Assembly: GCF_001612745.1 (NCBI RefSeq)
Contig: NZ_BDBA01000021.1
Location: 1-64,000, forward strand
From: Nocardia amamiensis NBRC 102102
GTDB taxonomy: Bacteria > Actinomycetota > Actinomycetes > Mycobacteriales > Mycobacteriaceae
Direction: 5' to 3'
Length of the DNA: 64,000 nt
The translations under genes were made by a program, and so were the position numbers. Positions 35,997 to 46,941 of the stretch are shown in pieces. The notes under the pieces are model-generated. The model was not told the DNA's origin. It did no database searches and was given only the letters and a program-made list of their open reading frames with translations. Numbering within the stretch: the first letter of the stretch is position 1; each line of letters starts with the position of its first letter.

Positions 35997-36128
35997 CGGG
36001 AACGGTCCCGCTAATGACCCACCCCGGTGAAGCCGAGGGGCGAGTCTGGCCGAGGCGGACAACGACGTCAGCCCGCCTCGGACGCTGTTGTCATCCAGCT
36101 GCAGCTCGCAAGGAGGGGAAGTGCAGTC

Positions 36129-36509
36129 GTGAATATCGAAGTACCGATTCTTGTCCTCGGCGCGATCGCGGCCGCGTTCGCGGTGTTCTCCATCGTCATG
36201 GCAGCCCTGGTCGGCCCGAAGCGCTACAACCGGGCCAAACTGGAAGCCTACGAATGCGGTATCGAACCCACGCCGCACGCCGTCGCGGGCGGGCCGGGAA
36301 ACGTTACCGGACAACGCTTTCCGGTGAAGTACTACCTCACCGCCATGCTGTTCATCATCTTCGACATCGAGATCGTGTTCCTCTATCCGTGGGCAGTCCA
36401 CTTCGATGCGCTCGGTCTCTTCGGCCTCGCCGCGATGGCGTTGTTCATCGTCAACGTCTCCGTGGCCTACGCCTACGAATGGCGGCGCGGCGGGCTCAGC
36501 TGGGATTGA
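36129..36509 (+). CDS. nuoA: NADH-quinone oxidoreductase subunit A
   Basis: A 126-aa membrane subunit of complex I with three helices. The conserved loop YECGIEP and the KYYLTAMLFIIFDIEIVFLYPW segment are intact. The GTG at 36129 follows AGGAGGGG (36111-36118). It is the first gene of the nuo operon and lies 51 bp before nuoB. The subunit helps form the quinone-channel interface of the membrane arm. Confidence 0.95.
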   Translation: MNIEVPILVLGAIAAAFAVFSIVMAALVGPKRYNRAKLEAYECGIEPTPHAVAGGPGNVTGQRFPVKYYLTAMLFIIFDIEIVFLYPWAVHFDALGLFGLAAMALFIVNVSVAYAYEWRRGGLSWD

Positions 36510-36560
36510 ACGCCGCGCAACCGAATTCGTAGCCGACGAGTGGAAGCGAGTCAGAAGAAC

Positions 36561-37115
36561 ATGGGTCTCGAGGAAAAACTGCCCAGCGGCTTCCTGCTGA
36601 GCACGGTCGAGGATTTCGCCGGATACCTGCGCAAGGGCTCGCTGTGGCCGGCCACCTTCGGCCTGGCCTGCTGCGCCATCGAGATGATGGCCACCGGCGG
36701 GGGGCGTTTCGACATCGCCCGATTCGGCATGGAGGCCTTCCGCGCCTCGCCGCGGCAGGCCGACCTGATGATCGTGGCCGGCCGGGTCAGCCAGAAGATG
36801 GCCCCGGTGCTGCGCCAGGTCTACGACCAGATGACCGAACCGAAGTGGGTGCTGGCCATGGGCGTGTGCGCCTCCTCCGGCGGGATGTTCAACAACTACG
36901 CCATCGTGCAGGGCGTCGACCATGTGGTCCCGGTCGACATCTACCTGCCCGGCTGCCCGCCCCGCCCGGAGATGCTGCTCAACGCGATCCTCGCGCTACA
37001 CGCGAAGATTCAACAGATGCCGCTCGGCGTCAACCGCGAGGAGGCCATCCGCGCCGCCGAAGAGGCCGCGCTCGCCTCGACGCCGACCATCCGGATGGAG
37101 GGTCTGCTGCGATGA
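36561..37115 (+). CDS. nuoB: NADH-quinone oxidoreductase subunit B
   Basis: A 184-aa peripheral-arm subunit that holds cluster N2, which passes electrons to quinone. The ligands are C37, C38 ([10 protein letters not shown]), C103 (GVCASSGG) and C132 (PGCPPRP). The ATG at 36561 gives the same length as the mycobacterial protein; an in-frame GTG at 36540 would add seven residues. It overlaps nuoC by 4 bp. Confidence 0.96.
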   Translation: MGLEEKLPSGFLLSTVEDFAGYLRKGSLWPATFGLACCAIEMMATGGGRFDIARFGMEAFRASPRQADLMIVAGRVSQKMAPVLRQVYDQMTEPKWVLAMGVCASSGGMFNNYAIVQGVDHVVPVDIYLPGCPPRPEMLLNAILALHAKIQQMPLGVNREEAIRAAEEAALASTPTIRMEGLLR

Positions 37116-37888
37116 CCTTCGATACCCCCGACGACACCGACAGCAGGCCCGCGCACGACCCGATCGACGCCGCGGCCACCGCTGGACCCGAAGGCACACT
37201 GCCCGAAGAGGATTCCGCGCAGCCCGCCGCCGACGTGATCGCCGTGCGGCGCGGCATGTTCGGCGTCGCGGGCACCGGCGACACCTCCGGGTACGGCGGC
37301 CTGGTCCGCCCGGTCGCCTTGCCCGGCAGCACGCCACCCCCCTTCGGCGGTTACTTCGACGAGGTGGTCGACGCGCTACGCGCCGCGCTCACGACCGGTG
37401 GCATCCGCTTGGACACGGCGCTGGAGAAGGTGATCGTCTTCCGTGGCGAGCTCACCCTGCACGTGCGCCGCGAACACCTGCTCGCCGTCGCGCAGGCGTT
37501 GCGCGACGATCCGGCACTGCGTTTCGAGCTCTGCCTCGGCGTCAACGGCGTGCACTACCCAGAGGATTCCGGCCGCGAACTGCACGCCGCCTACCACCTC
37601 ATGTCGATCACACACAACCGCCGCCTGCGCGTGGAGGTGTCCGCACCCGACGCGGACCCGCACATCCCTTCGCTGTACGCGGTGTACCCGACCACCGACT
37701 GGCACGAACGCGAGACCTACGACTTCTTCGGCATCCGGTTCGACGGTCACCCCTCGCTCACCCGCATCACCATGCCGGACGACTGGCGAGGCCACCCCCA
37801 GCGCAAGGACTACCCGCTCGGCGGGATCCCGGTCGAATACAAGGGCGCGCGCATCCCGCCGCCCGACGAGCGGAGGGCATACAGCTGA
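37112..37888 (+). CDS. nuoC: NADH-quinone oxidoreductase subunit C
   Basis: A 258-aa peripheral-arm subunit. The conserved core has [20 protein letters not shown], and the C-terminal PHRKDYPL-type motif is seen as [16 protein letters not shown]. The first 40 or so residues are acidic and Ala-rich, probably disordered. It starts within nuoB (ATGA) and ends in nuoD by TGATG, so translation is coupled on both sides. Confidence 0.95.
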   Translation: MTFDTPDDTDSRPAHDPIDAAATAGPEGTLPEEDSAQPAADVIAVRRGMFGVAGTGDTSGYGGLVRPVALPGSTPPPFGGYFDEVVDALRAALTTGGIRLDTALEKVIVFRGELTLHVRREHLLAVAQALRDDPALRFELCLGVNGVHYPEDSGRELHAAYHLMSITHNRRLRVEVSAPDADPHIPSLYAVYPTTDWHERETYDFFGIRFDGHPSLTRITMPDDWRGHPQRKDYPLGGIPVEYKGARIPPPDERRAYS

Positions 37889-39264
37889 TGGAAGCATCGC
37901 GAAGCGATTCCGTGCGGGGCGGTGTGGCGACGGGTGGGCTCAACGACACCGACACCAGGTCCGATCTCACCGGACCGGAGCCTGCCACGGTCACCGTCGC
38001 AGGCCAGGACTGGGACCAGGTGGCCGAGACGCTGGCCGGCGCTGGTGAGGAACGCATCGTCGTCAACATGGGCCCGCAGCATCCGTCCACGCACGGCGTG
38101 CTGCGGCTGATCCTGGAGATCGAAGGCGAGACCGTCACCGAGGCCCGCTGCGGCATCGGCTACCTGCACACCGGCATCGAGAAGAACCTCGAGTTCCGCA
38201 ACTGGACCCAAGGCGTCACCTTCGTCACCCGCATGGATTACCTGTCGCCGTTCTTCAACGAGACGGCGTACTGCCTGGGCGTGGAGCAACTGCTCGACAT
38301 CACCGAGCAGATCCCCGAGCGCGCCACGATCATCCGGGTGCTGCTCATGGAGCTCAACCGCATCTCCTCGCACCTGGTCGCCCTGGCCACCGGCGGCATG
38401 GAACTGGGCGCGCTGACGCCGATGCTGTTCGGATTCCGTGAGCGCGAGCTGATCCTCGACGTGTTCGAGACGATCACCGGGCTGCGGATGAACCACGCGT
38501 ACATCCGGCCCGGCGGTCTGGTCCAGGACCTGCCCGACAACGGGGTGAGCAAGGTGCGCGAACTGCTCGCGCTGCTGCCCAAGCGGCTGCGCGACATGGA
38601 ACATCTGCTCACCGCGAACCCGATCTGGAAGGCCCGCACCCAGGACATCGGCTATCTCGACCTGCAGGGGTGCATGGCCCTCGGCATCACCGGCCCGGTG
38701 CTGCGCGCCACCGGCCTGCCGCACGACTTGCGCAAAGCACAGCCCTACTGCGGCTACGAGAACTACGAATTCGACGTCCCGACCACCACCGGATGCGACT
38801 GCTACGGCCGCTACGTCATCCGGGTGGAGGAGATGAAGGAGTCGCTGAAGATCGTGGAGCAATGCCTGGACCGGCTGCGGCCCGGCCCGGTCATGGTGGA
38901 AGACAAGAAGATCGCCTGGCCCGCCGACCTGCAGGTCGGCGCGGACGGACTCGGCAACTCTCCGCAGCACATCGGCAAGATCATGGGCAGATCCATGGAG
39001 GGGCTCATCCACCACTTCAAACTGGTCACCGAGGGCATCCGGGTCCCCGCCGGCCAGGTGTACGTGGCGGTGGAATCGCCGCGCGGCGAACTGGGCGTGC
39101 ACATGGTCAGCGACGGCGGCACCAGGCCCTACCGGGTGCACTATCGCGACCCCTCGTTCACCAATCTGCAAGCGGTCGCGGCGATGTGCGAAGGCGGCAT
39201 GGTCGCCGACGTCATCGCCTCGGTCGCCAGCATCGACCCGGTCATGGGCGGAGTGGACCGGTGA
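37888..39264 (+). CDS. nuoD: NADH-quinone oxidoreductase subunit D
   Basis: A 458-aa 49-kDa-type subunit that forms the quinone pocket with NuoB. The [14 protein letters not shown] block, the quinone-site His/Tyr region and the C-terminal DPVMGGVDR end are typical. The N-terminal 50 residues carry an unusual [14 protein letters not shown] segment, shared in part with NuoE and NuoG. It overlaps nuoC by 1 bp and nuoE by 4 bp (GTGA). Confidence 0.96.
   Translation: MEASRSDSVRGGVATGGLNDTDTRSDLTGPEPATVTVAGQDWDQVAETLAGAGEERIVVNMGPQHPSTHGVLRLILEIEGETVTEARCGIGYLHTGIEKNLEFRNWTQGVTFVTRMDYLSPFFNETAYCLGVEQLLDITEQIPERATIIRVLLMELNRISSHLVALATGGMELGALTPMLFGFRERELILDVFETITGLRMNHAYIRPGGLVQDLPDNGVSKVRELLALLPKRLRDMEHLLTANPIWKARTQDIGYLDLQGCMALGITGPVLRATGLPHDLRKAQPYCGYENYEFDVPTTTGCDCYGRYVIRVEEMKESLKIVEQCLDRLRPGPVMVEDKKIAWPADLQVGADGLGNSPQHIGKIMGRSMEGLIHHFKLVTEGIRVPAGQVYVAVESPRGELGVHMVSDGGTRPYRVHYRDPSFTNLQAVAAMCEGGMVADVIASVASIDPVMGGVDR
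37898..37921 (+). repeat. 24-bp repeat copy in the nuoD 5' end
   Basis: This stretch (core AAGCGATTCCGTGCGGGGCG) matches 41411-41434 in the nuoG 5' end at 21 of 24 bases. A shorter relative (AGCGATTCC) is at 39279-39287 in the nuoE leader. All three lie in frame and encode an (R)SDSxRG-like peptide. Confidence 0.6.
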
Positions 39265-40082
39265 ACACACCAGCACAGAGCGATTCCAGGAGCGGCGGCC
39301 AGGTGACAGGTGCGCACACAACAGCGCCGAGCGGTTCCACCAGTGGTGGTGGCCGGGTGATGAGCGGGCAAGAAGTCCTTTTGAAGCTCGGCACCCGGCC
39401 CGAGCCGTACCAACCGTTCGTGCGCGAGCGGCTGGAAACCGACGCCAAGGAGATCATCGCGCGCTACCCGCACCCGCGGTCGGCGCTGCTTCCCCTGCTG
39501 CACCTGGTGCAGTCCGAGGAGGGCTACGTCACCGGCACCGGCATCGAATTCTGCGCCGAGCAGCTCGACCTCACCGGCGCCGAAGTCACCGCGGTCGCCA
39601 CGTTCTACTCGATGTTCCGGCGCACCCCGACCGGCGACTACCACGTCGGGGTGTGCACCAATACGCTGTGCGCGGTCATGGGCGGCGACGCCATCCTCGC
39701 CGCGCTCGGACGCCACCTCGGCATCGGACACGGCGAGACCACCGCGGACGGAGCGATCACGCTCGAACACATCGAATGCAACGCTGCCTGCGACTTCGCC
39801 CCGGTGCTCATGGTCAACTGGGAGTTCTTCGACAACCAGACCCCCGAATCGGCGCGTGCCCTGGTGGACGCACTGCGGGCCGGACAACAGGTCACGCCGA
39901 CCCGCGGCGCACCGCTGTGCACGTTCAAGCAGACCGCGCGCATCCTGGCCGGGTTCCCGGACGAACGCGAGGGCGTCCTCGACGGCCCTGCCGGCGAGGC
40001 GACGCTCGCCGGCCTGCGGATCGCCCGCGAGCAGGGCATGCAAGCCCCTGCGCCACAAGACGATTCGGAGGGCCTCCGATGA
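39261..40082 (+). CDS. nuoE: NADH-quinone oxidoreductase subunit E
   Basis: A 273-aa 24-kDa-type subunit with the [2Fe-2S] cluster N1a; the Cys ligands lie in [13 protein letters not shown] and [12 protein letters not shown] start at the GTG at 39261, which overlaps the nuoD stop (GTGA). This adds about 33 residues rich in Ser/Gly ([17 protein letters not shown]) before the family-like [10 protein letters not shown]. An ATG at 39360 would give 240 aa. It overlaps nuoF by 4 bp. Confidence 0.92.
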   Translation: MNTPAQSDSRSGGQVTGAHTTAPSGSTSGGGRVMSGQEVLLKLGTRPEPYQPFVRERLETDAKEIIARYPHPRSALLPLLHLVQSEEGYVTGTGIEFCAEQLDLTGAEVTAVATFYSMFRRTPTGDYHVGVCTNTLCAVMGGDAILAALGRHLGIGHGETTADGAITLEHIECNAACDFAPVLMVNWEFFDNQTPESARALVDALRAGQQVTPTRGAPLCTFKQTARILAGFPDEREGVLDGPAGEATLAGLRIAREQGMQAPAPQDDSEGLR

Positions 40083-41401
40083 CCCTCACACCGGTACTGA
40101 CCGAGTACTGGGACGATCCGCAGTCCTGGACCATGGACACCTACCTGCGCCACGACGGCTACCAGGCGCTGCGCACCGCGCTGCGCATGGACCCCGACCA
40201 GGTCATCCAGACCGTCAAGGACGCGGGGCTGCGCGGCCGCGGCGGCGCGGGCTTCCCCACCGGCATGAAGTGGAGTTTCATCCCGCAGGGTCCCGGCCCC
40301 GACGGCGTCACCAAACCGCACTACCTGGTGGTGAACGCCGACGAGTCGGAACCGGGCACCTGCAAGGACATTCCGCTCATGCTGGCCACGCCGCACACGC
40401 TGATCGAAGGCGTCATCATCGCCTCCTACGCCATCCGCGCGGCGCAGGCGTTCATCTACGTTCGCGGCGAAGTGGTTCCGGTGCTGCGACGGCTGCAAGC
40501 CGCGGTGACGCAAGCCTACGAAGCGGGCTTCCTCGGCCACGACATCCTCGGCTCCGGCTATGACCTCGAGCTGATCGTGCACGCGGGGGCGGGCGCCTAC
40601 ATCTGCGGTGAGGAGACCGCGCTGCTGGATTCGCTGGAAGGCCGCCGCGGCCAGCCTCGCCTGCGTCCACCGTTCCCGGCCGTCGCCGGCCTCTACGCCT
40701 GCCCGACGGTGGTGAACAACGTGGAGTCCATCGCCAGCGTGCCATCCATCATCCGCAACGGCATCGCCTGGTTCCGCTCGATGGGCAGCGAGAAGTCACC
40801 TGGCTTCACCCTCTACTCGCTGTCGGGTCACGTCGCCCGGCCCGGACAGTACGAGGCGCCACTGGGTGTCACGCTGCGGGAACTGCTCGGCTACGCCGGC
40901 GGCGTGCGCGCCGGGCACCGAGTGAAGTTCTGGACGCCGGGCGGCTCGTCCACGCCGCTGTTCACCGACGAACACCTCGACGTGCCCCTCGACTACGAGG
41001 CCGTCGCCGCCGCCGGATCCATGCTCGGCACCAAGGCGCTGCAGATCTTCGACGACACCACCTGCGTGGTGCGGGCGGTGCTGCGCTGGACCGAGTTCTA
41101 CGCGCACGAGTCCTGCGGCAAGTGCACCCCCTGCCGGGAGGGCACCTACTGGCTCGTTCAGCTGCTGCGACGCATCGAGTCCGGCGACGGCGACGAATCC
41201 GACCTGGACAAACTGCTCGACATCAGCGACACCATCAACGGCAAGTCGTTCTGCGCCCTCGGCGACGGCGCGGCCAGCCCGATCATCTCCTCGCTGAAGT
41301 ACTTCCGCGAGGAGTACGCCGACCATCTGCGGCTCGGCGGATGCCCATTCGACCCGGCGCGCTGCACCGCATGGGCCGAGTCAGGAGAAGGGGTCCGATG
41401 A
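40079..41401 (+). CDS. nuoF: NADH-quinone oxidoreductase subunit F
   Basis: A 440-aa 51-kDa-type subunit, the entry point for [20 protein letters not shown] binds NADH, and the [11 protein letters not shown] and [14 protein letters not shown] regions bind FMN. The N3 [4Fe-4S] ligands are in [12 protein letters not shown] plus a later Cys in KSFCALGDG. It overlaps nuoE and nuoG by 4 bp each. Confidence 0.97.
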   Translation: MTLTPVLTEYWDDPQSWTMDTYLRHDGYQALRTALRMDPDQVIQTVKDAGLRGRGGAGFPTGMKWSFIPQGPGPDGVTKPHYLVVNADESEPGTCKDIPLMLATPHTLIEGVIIASYAIRAAQAFIYVRGEVVPVLRRLQAAVTQAYEAGFLGHDILGSGYDLELIVHAGAGAYICGEETALLDSLEGRRGQPRLRPPFPAVAGLYACPTVVNNVESIASVPSIIRNGIAWFRSMGSEKSPGFTLYSLSGHVARPGQYEAPLGVTLRELLGYAGGVRAGHRVKFWTPGGSSTPLFTDEHLDVPLDYEAVAAAGSMLGTKALQIFDDTTCVVRAVLRWTEFYAHESCGKCTPCREGTYWLVQLLRRIESGDGDESDLDKLLDISDTINGKSFCALGDGAASPIISSLKYFREEYADHLRLGGCPFDPARCTAWAESGEGVR

Positions 41402-43926
41402 ATCCAGTACCGCGTAGCGATTCGATGCGGGGCGCCGCTGGTGCTCCCGCCATCGTCAGCGGCAGCACCAGCGGACCGGCCCCCGCCGACCTGGTGACCG
41501 TGACCATCGACGACACCACCATCAGCGTGCCGCCGGGCACTCTGCTGATCCGGGCCGCAGAGCTGATCGGCATCCAGATCCCCCGCTTCTGCGACCATCC
41601 GCTGCTCGACCCGGTCGGCGCCTGCCGCCAGTGCCTGGTCGAGGTCGAGGGCCAGCGCAAACCCGTCGCCTCCTGCACCATGGCCGTCACCGACGGCATG
41701 GTGGCCCGCACCCAGCTCACCTCGACGGTCGCCGACAAAGCGCAGGAGGGTGTGATGGAGCTGCTGCTGATCAACCATCCACTCGACTGCCCGGTGTGCG
41801 ACAAGGGCGGCGAGTGCCCGCTGCAGAACCAGGCGATGTCCACCGGCCGCGCCGAATCCCGGTTCGACGGGAACAAACGCACCTACCCCAAACCGATTCC
41901 GCTGTCCACGGCGGTGCTGCTGGACCGGGAACGCTGTGTGCTCTGCGCCCGCTGCACACGCTTCTCCCAGCAGATCGCCGGCGACCCGTTCATCGAGATG
42001 ATGGATCGCGGAGCGCTGCAACAGGTCGGCACCGCCCAGGCCGAGCCGCTGGACTCCTACTTCTCCGGCAACACCGTGCAGATCTGCCCGGTCGGCGCGC
42101 TCACCGGCACCACCTACCGGTTCCGCGCACGCCCCTTCGACCTGGTGTCCAGCCCGAACGTGTGCGAGCACTGTGCCTCCGGCTGCGCGCAGCGTACCGA
42201 CCACCGGCGCGGCAAGGTGTTGCGCCGGCTGGCCGGTGACGACCCGCAGGTCAACGAGGAATGGAACTGCGACAAGGGACGCTGGGCCTTCGCCTACGCC
42301 ACCGAACCCGACCGGATCACCACCCCGCTGGTGCGCGGCTGGGACGGCACCCTCGCCCCCGCCTCCTGGTCGAAAGCCCTCGCCGCGGCGGCGTCGGGTC
42401 TTGCCGCGTCCTTCGGCAACGCGGGCGTACTCGTCGGCGGCCGGGTCACCGAAGAGGATGCCTACGCCTACGCCAAGTTCGCGCGGATCGCCCTCGGCAC
42501 CAACGACATCGACTTCCGCTCCCGCACGCACTCCGCCGAGGAGGCCGACTTCCTCGCCGCCCGGGTCGCGGGCCAGCCCACCGCGGTGACCTACGAGAGC
42601 ATGGAAGCCGCGCCGGTCGTCCTGCTGGTCGGGTTCGAACCGGAGGAGGAGTCGCCGATCGTCTACCTGCGCCTGCGCAAAGCCGCCCGCAAACGCGGCC
42701 TGCCGATCTACTCGCTGGCGCCCTACACCTCCCGCGGCCTGGACCGCATGTCCGGTCGCCTGCTGCGCACGGTCCCGGGCGCCGAACCGCAGCTGCTCGA
42801 TGCTATCGGCACCGGTGAGATCACCACGCCCGGTGCGGATCCGGCCCGGCTGGCCGAGCTGGCGCGGCTGCTGCGCGAACCCGGCGCGGTGATCATGGCC
42901 GGCGAGCGGATTGGCGGTGTCCCTGGCGGGCTGTCGGCGCTCGTCCGGCTCACCGAGGAGACCGGAGCCGCCCTCGCCTGGGTTCCGCGCCGGGCCGGTG
43001 AACGCGGCGCGGTCGAAGCGGGCGCGCTTCCCGGCCTGCTGCCCGGAGGCCGCCCGGTCGCGGACCCCCGTGCCAGGCAACAAGTTCGGGCGGTATGGAA
43101 CGCGGCCGATCTCCCGGTCGGCGCCGGCCGCGACACCACGGCCATCCTGGAGGCCGCACCCGGTCTCGGCGCGCTGGTGATCGGCGGCGTCGACGTCACC
43201 GACCTGCCCAACCCCGCCGCGGCGCTGGCCGCCATCGACGCGGCCCGGTTCGTGGTCAGCCTGGAGCTGCGGCACAGCGCGGTCACCGAACGCGCCGACG
43301 TGGTCTTCCCGGTGGCCTCGGCGATGGAGAAGTCCGGCACCTTCCGCACCTGGGAGGGCAGGCCGCGTCCGTTCGCCGCCGCGCTCGGCGACGACATGGT
43401 GCGCCGCCAGAGCGCACCGCTGTCGGATCAGCGGGTGCTGCACGCCGTCGCCGCCGAGATGTCGGTGCGGCTCGGCTTGCCCGACACCGAGTCCGCACGC
43501 GCCGAACTCGCCGAACTCGGCGCCTGGGACGGCGCACCGGTCGCCGCGCCGACACATCCGCCGCGTGAGCTGCCTCAACCGCAACCGGGTACCGCGGTTC
43601 TCGCCAGCTGGCGAATGCTGCTCGACGAGGGGCGCATGCAGGACGGCGAACCGAACCTGGCGGGCATCGCCCGGCCCCCGGTGGTGCGGCTGTCGGCGGC
43701 CACCGCCGCGGAGATCGGTGTGGCCGAGGACGATCCGGTCACCGTCGCCACCGGCCACGGCGCCGTCACACTGCCGCTGATGATCAGCGACCTGCCCGAT
43801 CGCGTGGTCTGGCTGCCGCAGCACTCGCCCGGCTGCTGCATCGCCGAGCAACTCGCCGTCCAGCCCGGCGCCATCGTCTTGGTGCGGCGCGCCGACGAGA
43901 GGATGAAGGAGCACCGTCATGAGTGA
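41398..43926 (+). CDS. nuoG: NADH-quinone oxidoreductase subunit G
   Basis: An 842-aa 75-kDa-type subunit. It has an N-terminal [2Fe-2S] ferredoxin domain ([17 protein letters not shown]), the His/Cys-ligated N5 region ([19 protein letters not shown]), N4 ([10 protein letters not shown]) and the extra N7 motif ([10 protein letters not shown] with a later C in EWNCDKG). The molybdopterin-oxidoreductase-like domain follows. The first 33 residues, with [12 protein letters not shown] and [10 protein letters not shown], are not part of the family core and resemble the NuoD and NuoE leaders. It overlaps the nuoHI gene by 8 bp. Confidence 0.96.
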   Translation: MNPVPRSDSMRGAAGAPAIVSGSTSGPAPADLVTVTIDDTTISVPPGTLLIRAAELIGIQIPRFCDHPLLDPVGACRQCLVEVEGQRKPVASCTMAVTDGMVARTQLTSTVADKAQEGVMELLLINHPLDCPVCDKGGECPLQNQAMSTGRAESRFDGNKRTYPKPIPLSTAVLLDRERCVLCARCTRFSQQIAGDPFIEMMDRGALQQVGTAQAEPLDSYFSGNTVQICPVGALTGTTYRFRARPFDLVSSPNVCEHCASGCAQRTDHRRGKVLRRLAGDDPQVNEEWNCDKGRWAFAYATEPDRITTPLVRGWDGTLAPASWSKALAAAASGLAASFGNAGVLVGGRVTEEDAYAYAKFARIALGTNDIDFRSRTHSAEEADFLAARVAGQPTAVTYESMEAAPVVLLVGFEPEEESPIVYLRLRKAARKRGLPIYSLAPYTSRGLDRMSGRLLRTVPGAEPQLLDAIGTGEITTPGADPARLAELARLLREPGAVIMAGERIGGVPGGLSALVRLTEETGAALAWVPRRAGERGAVEAGALPGLLPGGRPVADPRARQQVRAVWNAADLPVGAGRDTTAILEAAPGLGALVIGGVDVTDLPNPAAALAAIDAARFVVSLELRHSAVTERADVVFPVASAMEKSGTFRTWEGRPRPFAAALGDDMVRRQSAPLSDQRVLHAVAAEMSVRLGLPDTESARAELAELGAWDGAPVAAPTHPPRELPQPQPGTAVLASWRMLLDEGRMQDGEPNLAGIARPPVVRLSAATAAEIGVAEDDPVTVATGHGAVTLPLMISDLPDRVVWLPQHSPGCCIAEQLAVQPGAIVLVRRADERMKEHRHE
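41411..41434 (+). repeat. 24-bp repeat copy in the nuoG 5' end
   Basis: The second copy of the nuoD-type repeat (core TAGCGATTCGATGCGGGGCG), 21 of 24 bases identical. The differences keep the reading frame and the SDS(V/M)RG peptide. Confidence 0.6.
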
Positions 43927-45817
43927 TCCGGCTCTGTTCATCGCGTCGACCGCGGTGTCTTCCGTGGTCACGCACACCGCCGCGGAGCCGTACGCGCCCG
44001 TCGGCTTCGGACACGACCCACTGTGGCTCGTGATCGCGAAAGCACTCGCCATCTTCGTCTACCTGATGCTGATCCCGCTGGTCGCGGTGCTAGCGGAACG
44101 AAAGATCGTGGCGCGCATGCAGATGCGGATCGGCCCCAACCGGACCGGGCCGTTCGGGTCGCTGCAGAGCATCGCCGACGGCGTGAAGATGGCCCTCAAA
44201 GAGGACATCGTCCCGGCGATCGTGGACAAGCCGATCTACATTCTGGCGCCGATCATCTCGGTGGTGCCCGCCTTCATGGCGTTCGCGGTCATCCCGCTCG
44301 GGCCGCAGGTGTCGATCTTCGGCGTCACCACCGCCCTGCAGCTCACCGACCTGCCGGTGGCGGTGCTGTACATCCTGGCGATCACCTCCATCGGCGTGTA
44401 CGGCATCGTGCTGGCCGGTTGGTCGTCGGGCTCGACGTATCCGCTGCTGGGCGGCCTGCGCTCGACCGCGCAAGTCATCTCCTACGAGATCGCGATGGCG
44501 CTGTGCTTCGCCGCGGTGTTCCTGCTCGGCGGCACCATGGCGACCTCGGGCATCGTGTCCGCGCAGGAAGGCACCTGGTACGTCTTCCTGCTGCTGCCGT
44601 CGTTCCTGATCTACTGCGTCTCGATGGTCGGCGAGACCAACCGGGCGCCGTTCGACCTGCCGGAGGCCGAGGGCGAGCTGGTCGGCGGCTTCCACACCGA
44701 GTACTCATCGCTCAAGTTCGCCATGTTCATGCTGGCCGAATACGTGAACATGGCCACGGTTTCCGCGCTGGCCACCACGCTGTTCCTGGGCGGCTGGCGT
44801 GCGCCGTGGCCGCTGAACATGTGGGACGGCGCGAATTCCGGCTGGTGGCCGGTGCTGTGGTTCACCGCCAAGGTGTGGACGTTCCTGTTCGTGTTCATCT
44901 GGCTGCGCGGCACGCTGCCGCGGCTGCGCTACGACCAGTTCATGAGTCTCGGGTGGAAACTGCTGATCCCGGCCTCGTTGGGCTGGGTCATGGTGGTGGC
45001 AACAGCCCGGGTGTTGCAGGCCGAGGGCTACCCCGTGCAGACCCCGGTCCTGGTGATCGGTGGCTTGGTGGTCACCGGCTTGCTGGTGCTGCAGTTCCTG
45101 CGCGCGGGCGTGGCCAAGGCGGCACCGCCACCGGCCGAGGAACCCGCCGCCGATTCCAGTGTCTTCCTCGGCTTCCCGGTGCCACCGCTGCCTGCCGACG
45201 CCCAGACCCGCGACGCCACCCGCGGCAAAGCCGGTCTGCTGGAACCGCTGTCCGGATTCGCGGTCACCGCGGCGACCATGTTCAAGAAGCCGAACACCGA
45301 GTTCTACCCCGAGCAGAAAACGCCGACCGCGCCGCGCTATCACGGCAGGCACCAGCTCAACCGTCATCCCGACGGCTTGGAGAAATGCATCGGCTGCGAG
45401 CTGTGCGCCTGGGCCTGTCCCGCCGACGCGATCTACGTCGAAGGCGCGGACAACACCGACACCGAACGCTATTCGCCCGGCGAACGCTACGGCCGCGTCT
45501 ACCAGATCAACTACCTGCGCTGCATCGGCTGCGGGTTGTGCATCGAGGCCTGCCCCACCCGGGCGCTGACCATGACCAACGACTACGAGATGGCCGACGA
45601 CAACCGAGCCGACCTCATCTACGAAAAGGACCGGTTGCTCGCCCCGCTGCAGCCCGGCATGACCGCACCGCCGCACGCGATGCACCCCGGCACCGACGAG
45701 GCCGACTACTACCTCGGCAAGGTCCCCGGCAGCCCGCAGGACGCCGCCACGGCCACCGGCCCGGCCGAGCCGCCCGAGCGACCGGCCGCCGCGGGTGCGG
45801 AAGGAGTAGCACGATGA
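43919..45817 (+). CDS. nuoH-nuoI: Fused NADH-quinone oxidoreductase subunits H and I
   Basis: A single 632-aa frame. Residues 1 to about 400 are NuoH, with about nine membrane helices, [20 protein letters not shown] and the E-rich quinone loop [21 protein letters not shown] Pro/Ala linker (about 400-450) follows. The rest is NuoI, with two [4Fe-4S] ferredoxin motifs, [12 protein letters not shown] starting at C490 and [12 protein letters not shown] starting at C535. Mycobacteria encode these as two genes. There is no stop between them; the NuoI part keeps its own N-terminal [11 protein letters not shown] region. A GTG at 45179 (residue 421) could give a separate NuoI internally. It overlaps nuoG by 8 bp and nuoJ by 4 bp. 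Confidence 0.94.
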   Translation: MSDPALFIASTAVSSVVTHTAAEPYAPVGFGHDPLWLVIAKALAIFVYLMLIPLVAVLAERKIVARMQMRIGPNRTGPFGSLQSIADGVKMALKEDIVPAIVDKPIYILAPIISVVPAFMAFAVIPLGPQVSIFGVTTALQLTDLPVAVLYILAITSIGVYGIVLAGWSSGSTYPLLGGLRSTAQVISYEIAMALCFAAVFLLGGTMATSGIVSAQEGTWYVFLLLPSFLIYCVSMVGETNRAPFDLPEAEGELVGGFHTEYSSLKFAMFMLAEYVNMATVSALATTLFLGGWRAPWPLNMWDGANSGWWPVLWFTAKVWTFLFVFIWLRGTLPRLRYDQFMSLGWKLLIPASLGWVMVVATARVLQAEGYPVQTPVLVIGGLVVTGLLVLQFLRAGVAKAAPPPAEEPAADSSVFLGFPVPPLPADAQTRDATRGKAGLLEPLSGFAVTAATMFKKPNTEFYPEQKTPTAPRYHGRHQLNRHPDGLEKCIGCELCAWACPADAIYVEGADNTDTERYSPGERYGRVYQINYLRCIGCGLCIEACPTRALTMTNDYEMADDNRADLIYEKDRLLAPLQPGMTAPPHAMHPGTDEADYYLGKVPGSPQDAATATGPAEPPERPAAAGAEGVAR

Positions 45818-46644
45818 CCGATCTGATCCTGGCCGCGGAGCCGCTGACCCGCACCTCCACCGGCGAAGCCGTCCTGTTCTGGATCCTCGCCCCGCTGGCG
45901 GTGCTCGGCGCGCTCGGCATGGTCTTCGTCCCCAAGGCAGTGCATTCCGCGATCTGCCTTGCCGCGACGATGATCGCGCTGGCCACCTTCTACATCGCCC
46001 AGGACGCGCTGTTCCTCGGCGTCGTGCAGATCGTGGTCTACACCGGCGCGGTCATGATGCTGTTCCTGTTCGTGCTGATGCTCGTCGGCGTCGATTCCGC
46101 CGAATCGCTGAAAGAAACGATCCGCGGTCAGCGCCTCGCCGCCGCCGGCGTCGGCATCGGCTTCGGCCTGCTGCTCAGCAGCGGCATCGCCCGCGGTGTA
46201 CGCGAATCCGGCATCGCCTTCCCCACTTCCGGTTTCGCGGGACGCGACGTGATCGCCGAGCTGGCCGAGCTGATCTTCCTGCGTTACGTGTGGGCCTTCG
46301 AACTCACCGGCGCCCTGCTGATCACCGCCACCATCGGCGCGATGGTGCTGGCCCACCGCGAGCGGTTCGGGCCTCTCACCGGCCAGCGCGAACTGTCCCG
46401 CCGCCGGTTCCGCGAGACCGGACACCGTGCGACGCCGCTGCCCACTCCCGGCGTCTACGCCAGGCACAACGCGGTGGACATCCCCGCAAGGCTGCCCGAC
46501 GGCTCCTTCGAAGAACTGTCGGTCAGCACCATCCTGCGGCACCGCCGCACCAGGGCGCTCACCGAAGCGGCCGTCATCTCGGTCGGCACCGCCCCCGCAC
46601 CGGACGCGACCGACACCACCAGCGACGAGGAAGGCAACCGGTGA
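45814..46644 (+). CDS. nuoJ: NADH-quinone oxidoreductase subunit J
   Basis: A 276-aa membrane subunit with five helices; [23 protein letters not shown] is the conserved helix 3 with its pi-bulge region. The C-terminal 100 residues are hydrophilic and extend into the cytoplasm, as in other actinobacteria. It overlaps nuoHI by 4 bp (ATGA) and nuoK by 4 bp (GTGA). Confidence 0.95.
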   Translation: MTDLILAAEPLTRTSTGEAVLFWILAPLAVLGALGMVFVPKAVHSAICLAATMIALATFYIAQDALFLGVVQIVVYTGAVMMLFLFVLMLVGVDSAESLKETIRGQRLAAAGVGIGFGLLLSSGIARGVRESGIAFPTSGFAGRDVIAELAELIFLRYVWAFELTGALLITATIGAMVLAHRERFGPLTGQRELSRRRFRETGHRATPLPTPGVYARHNAVDIPARLPDGSFEELSVSTILRHRRTRALTEAAVISVGTAPAPDATDTTSDEEGNR

Positions 46645-46940
46645 ATCCCGAGAACTACCTGTTCCTGTCCGCCCTGCTGTTCACGATCGGCGCGGCCGGC
46701 GTGCTGCTGCGGCGCAACGCCATCGTGGTGTTCATGTGCATCGAGCTCATGCTCAACGCGGTGAACCTCGCGTTCGTCACCTTCGCCAGGATGCACGACA
46801 ACCTGGACGGACAGGTGTTCGCGTTCTTCACGATGGTGGTCGCCGCGGCCGAGGTGGTCGTCGGCTTGGCCATCATCATGACCATCTTCCGCGCCCGCCG
46901 CTCGACCTCGGTCGACGACGCCAACCTGCTGAAGTTCTGA
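46641..46940 (+). CDS. nuoK: NADH-quinone oxidoreductase subunit K
   Basis: A 99-aa three-helix subunit. The proton-path acidic residues are in [15 protein letters not shown] and [14 protein letters not shown]. The start is a GTG that overlaps nuoJ. nuoL follows after one base. Confidence 0.96.
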   Translation: MNPENYLFLSALLFTIGAAGVLLRRNAIVVFMCIELMLNAVNLAFVTFARMHDNLDGQVFAFFTMVVAAAEVVVGLAIIMTIFRARRSTSVDDANLLKF

Positions 46941-46941
46941 C

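Larger units (their letters stand above)
35661..36128. other. nuo upstream region
   Basis: This 468-bp gap between the response regulator and nuoA holds no gene. It contains a 6-bp inverted repeat CGCTAT-TC-ATAGCG (35691-35704), an AT-rich stretch near 35908-35935 and a Crp/GlxR-like palindrome (35981-35996). The nuo promoter should lie here, but no consensus -10/-35 pair is convincing. Confidence 0.6.

Noticed and set aside
41158..44052. A 964-codon open frame antisense to nuoG
   Set aside because: It is opposite a gene with all complex I motifs. Long antisense frames are expected in GC-rich codon-biased DNA, and its translation has no family features.
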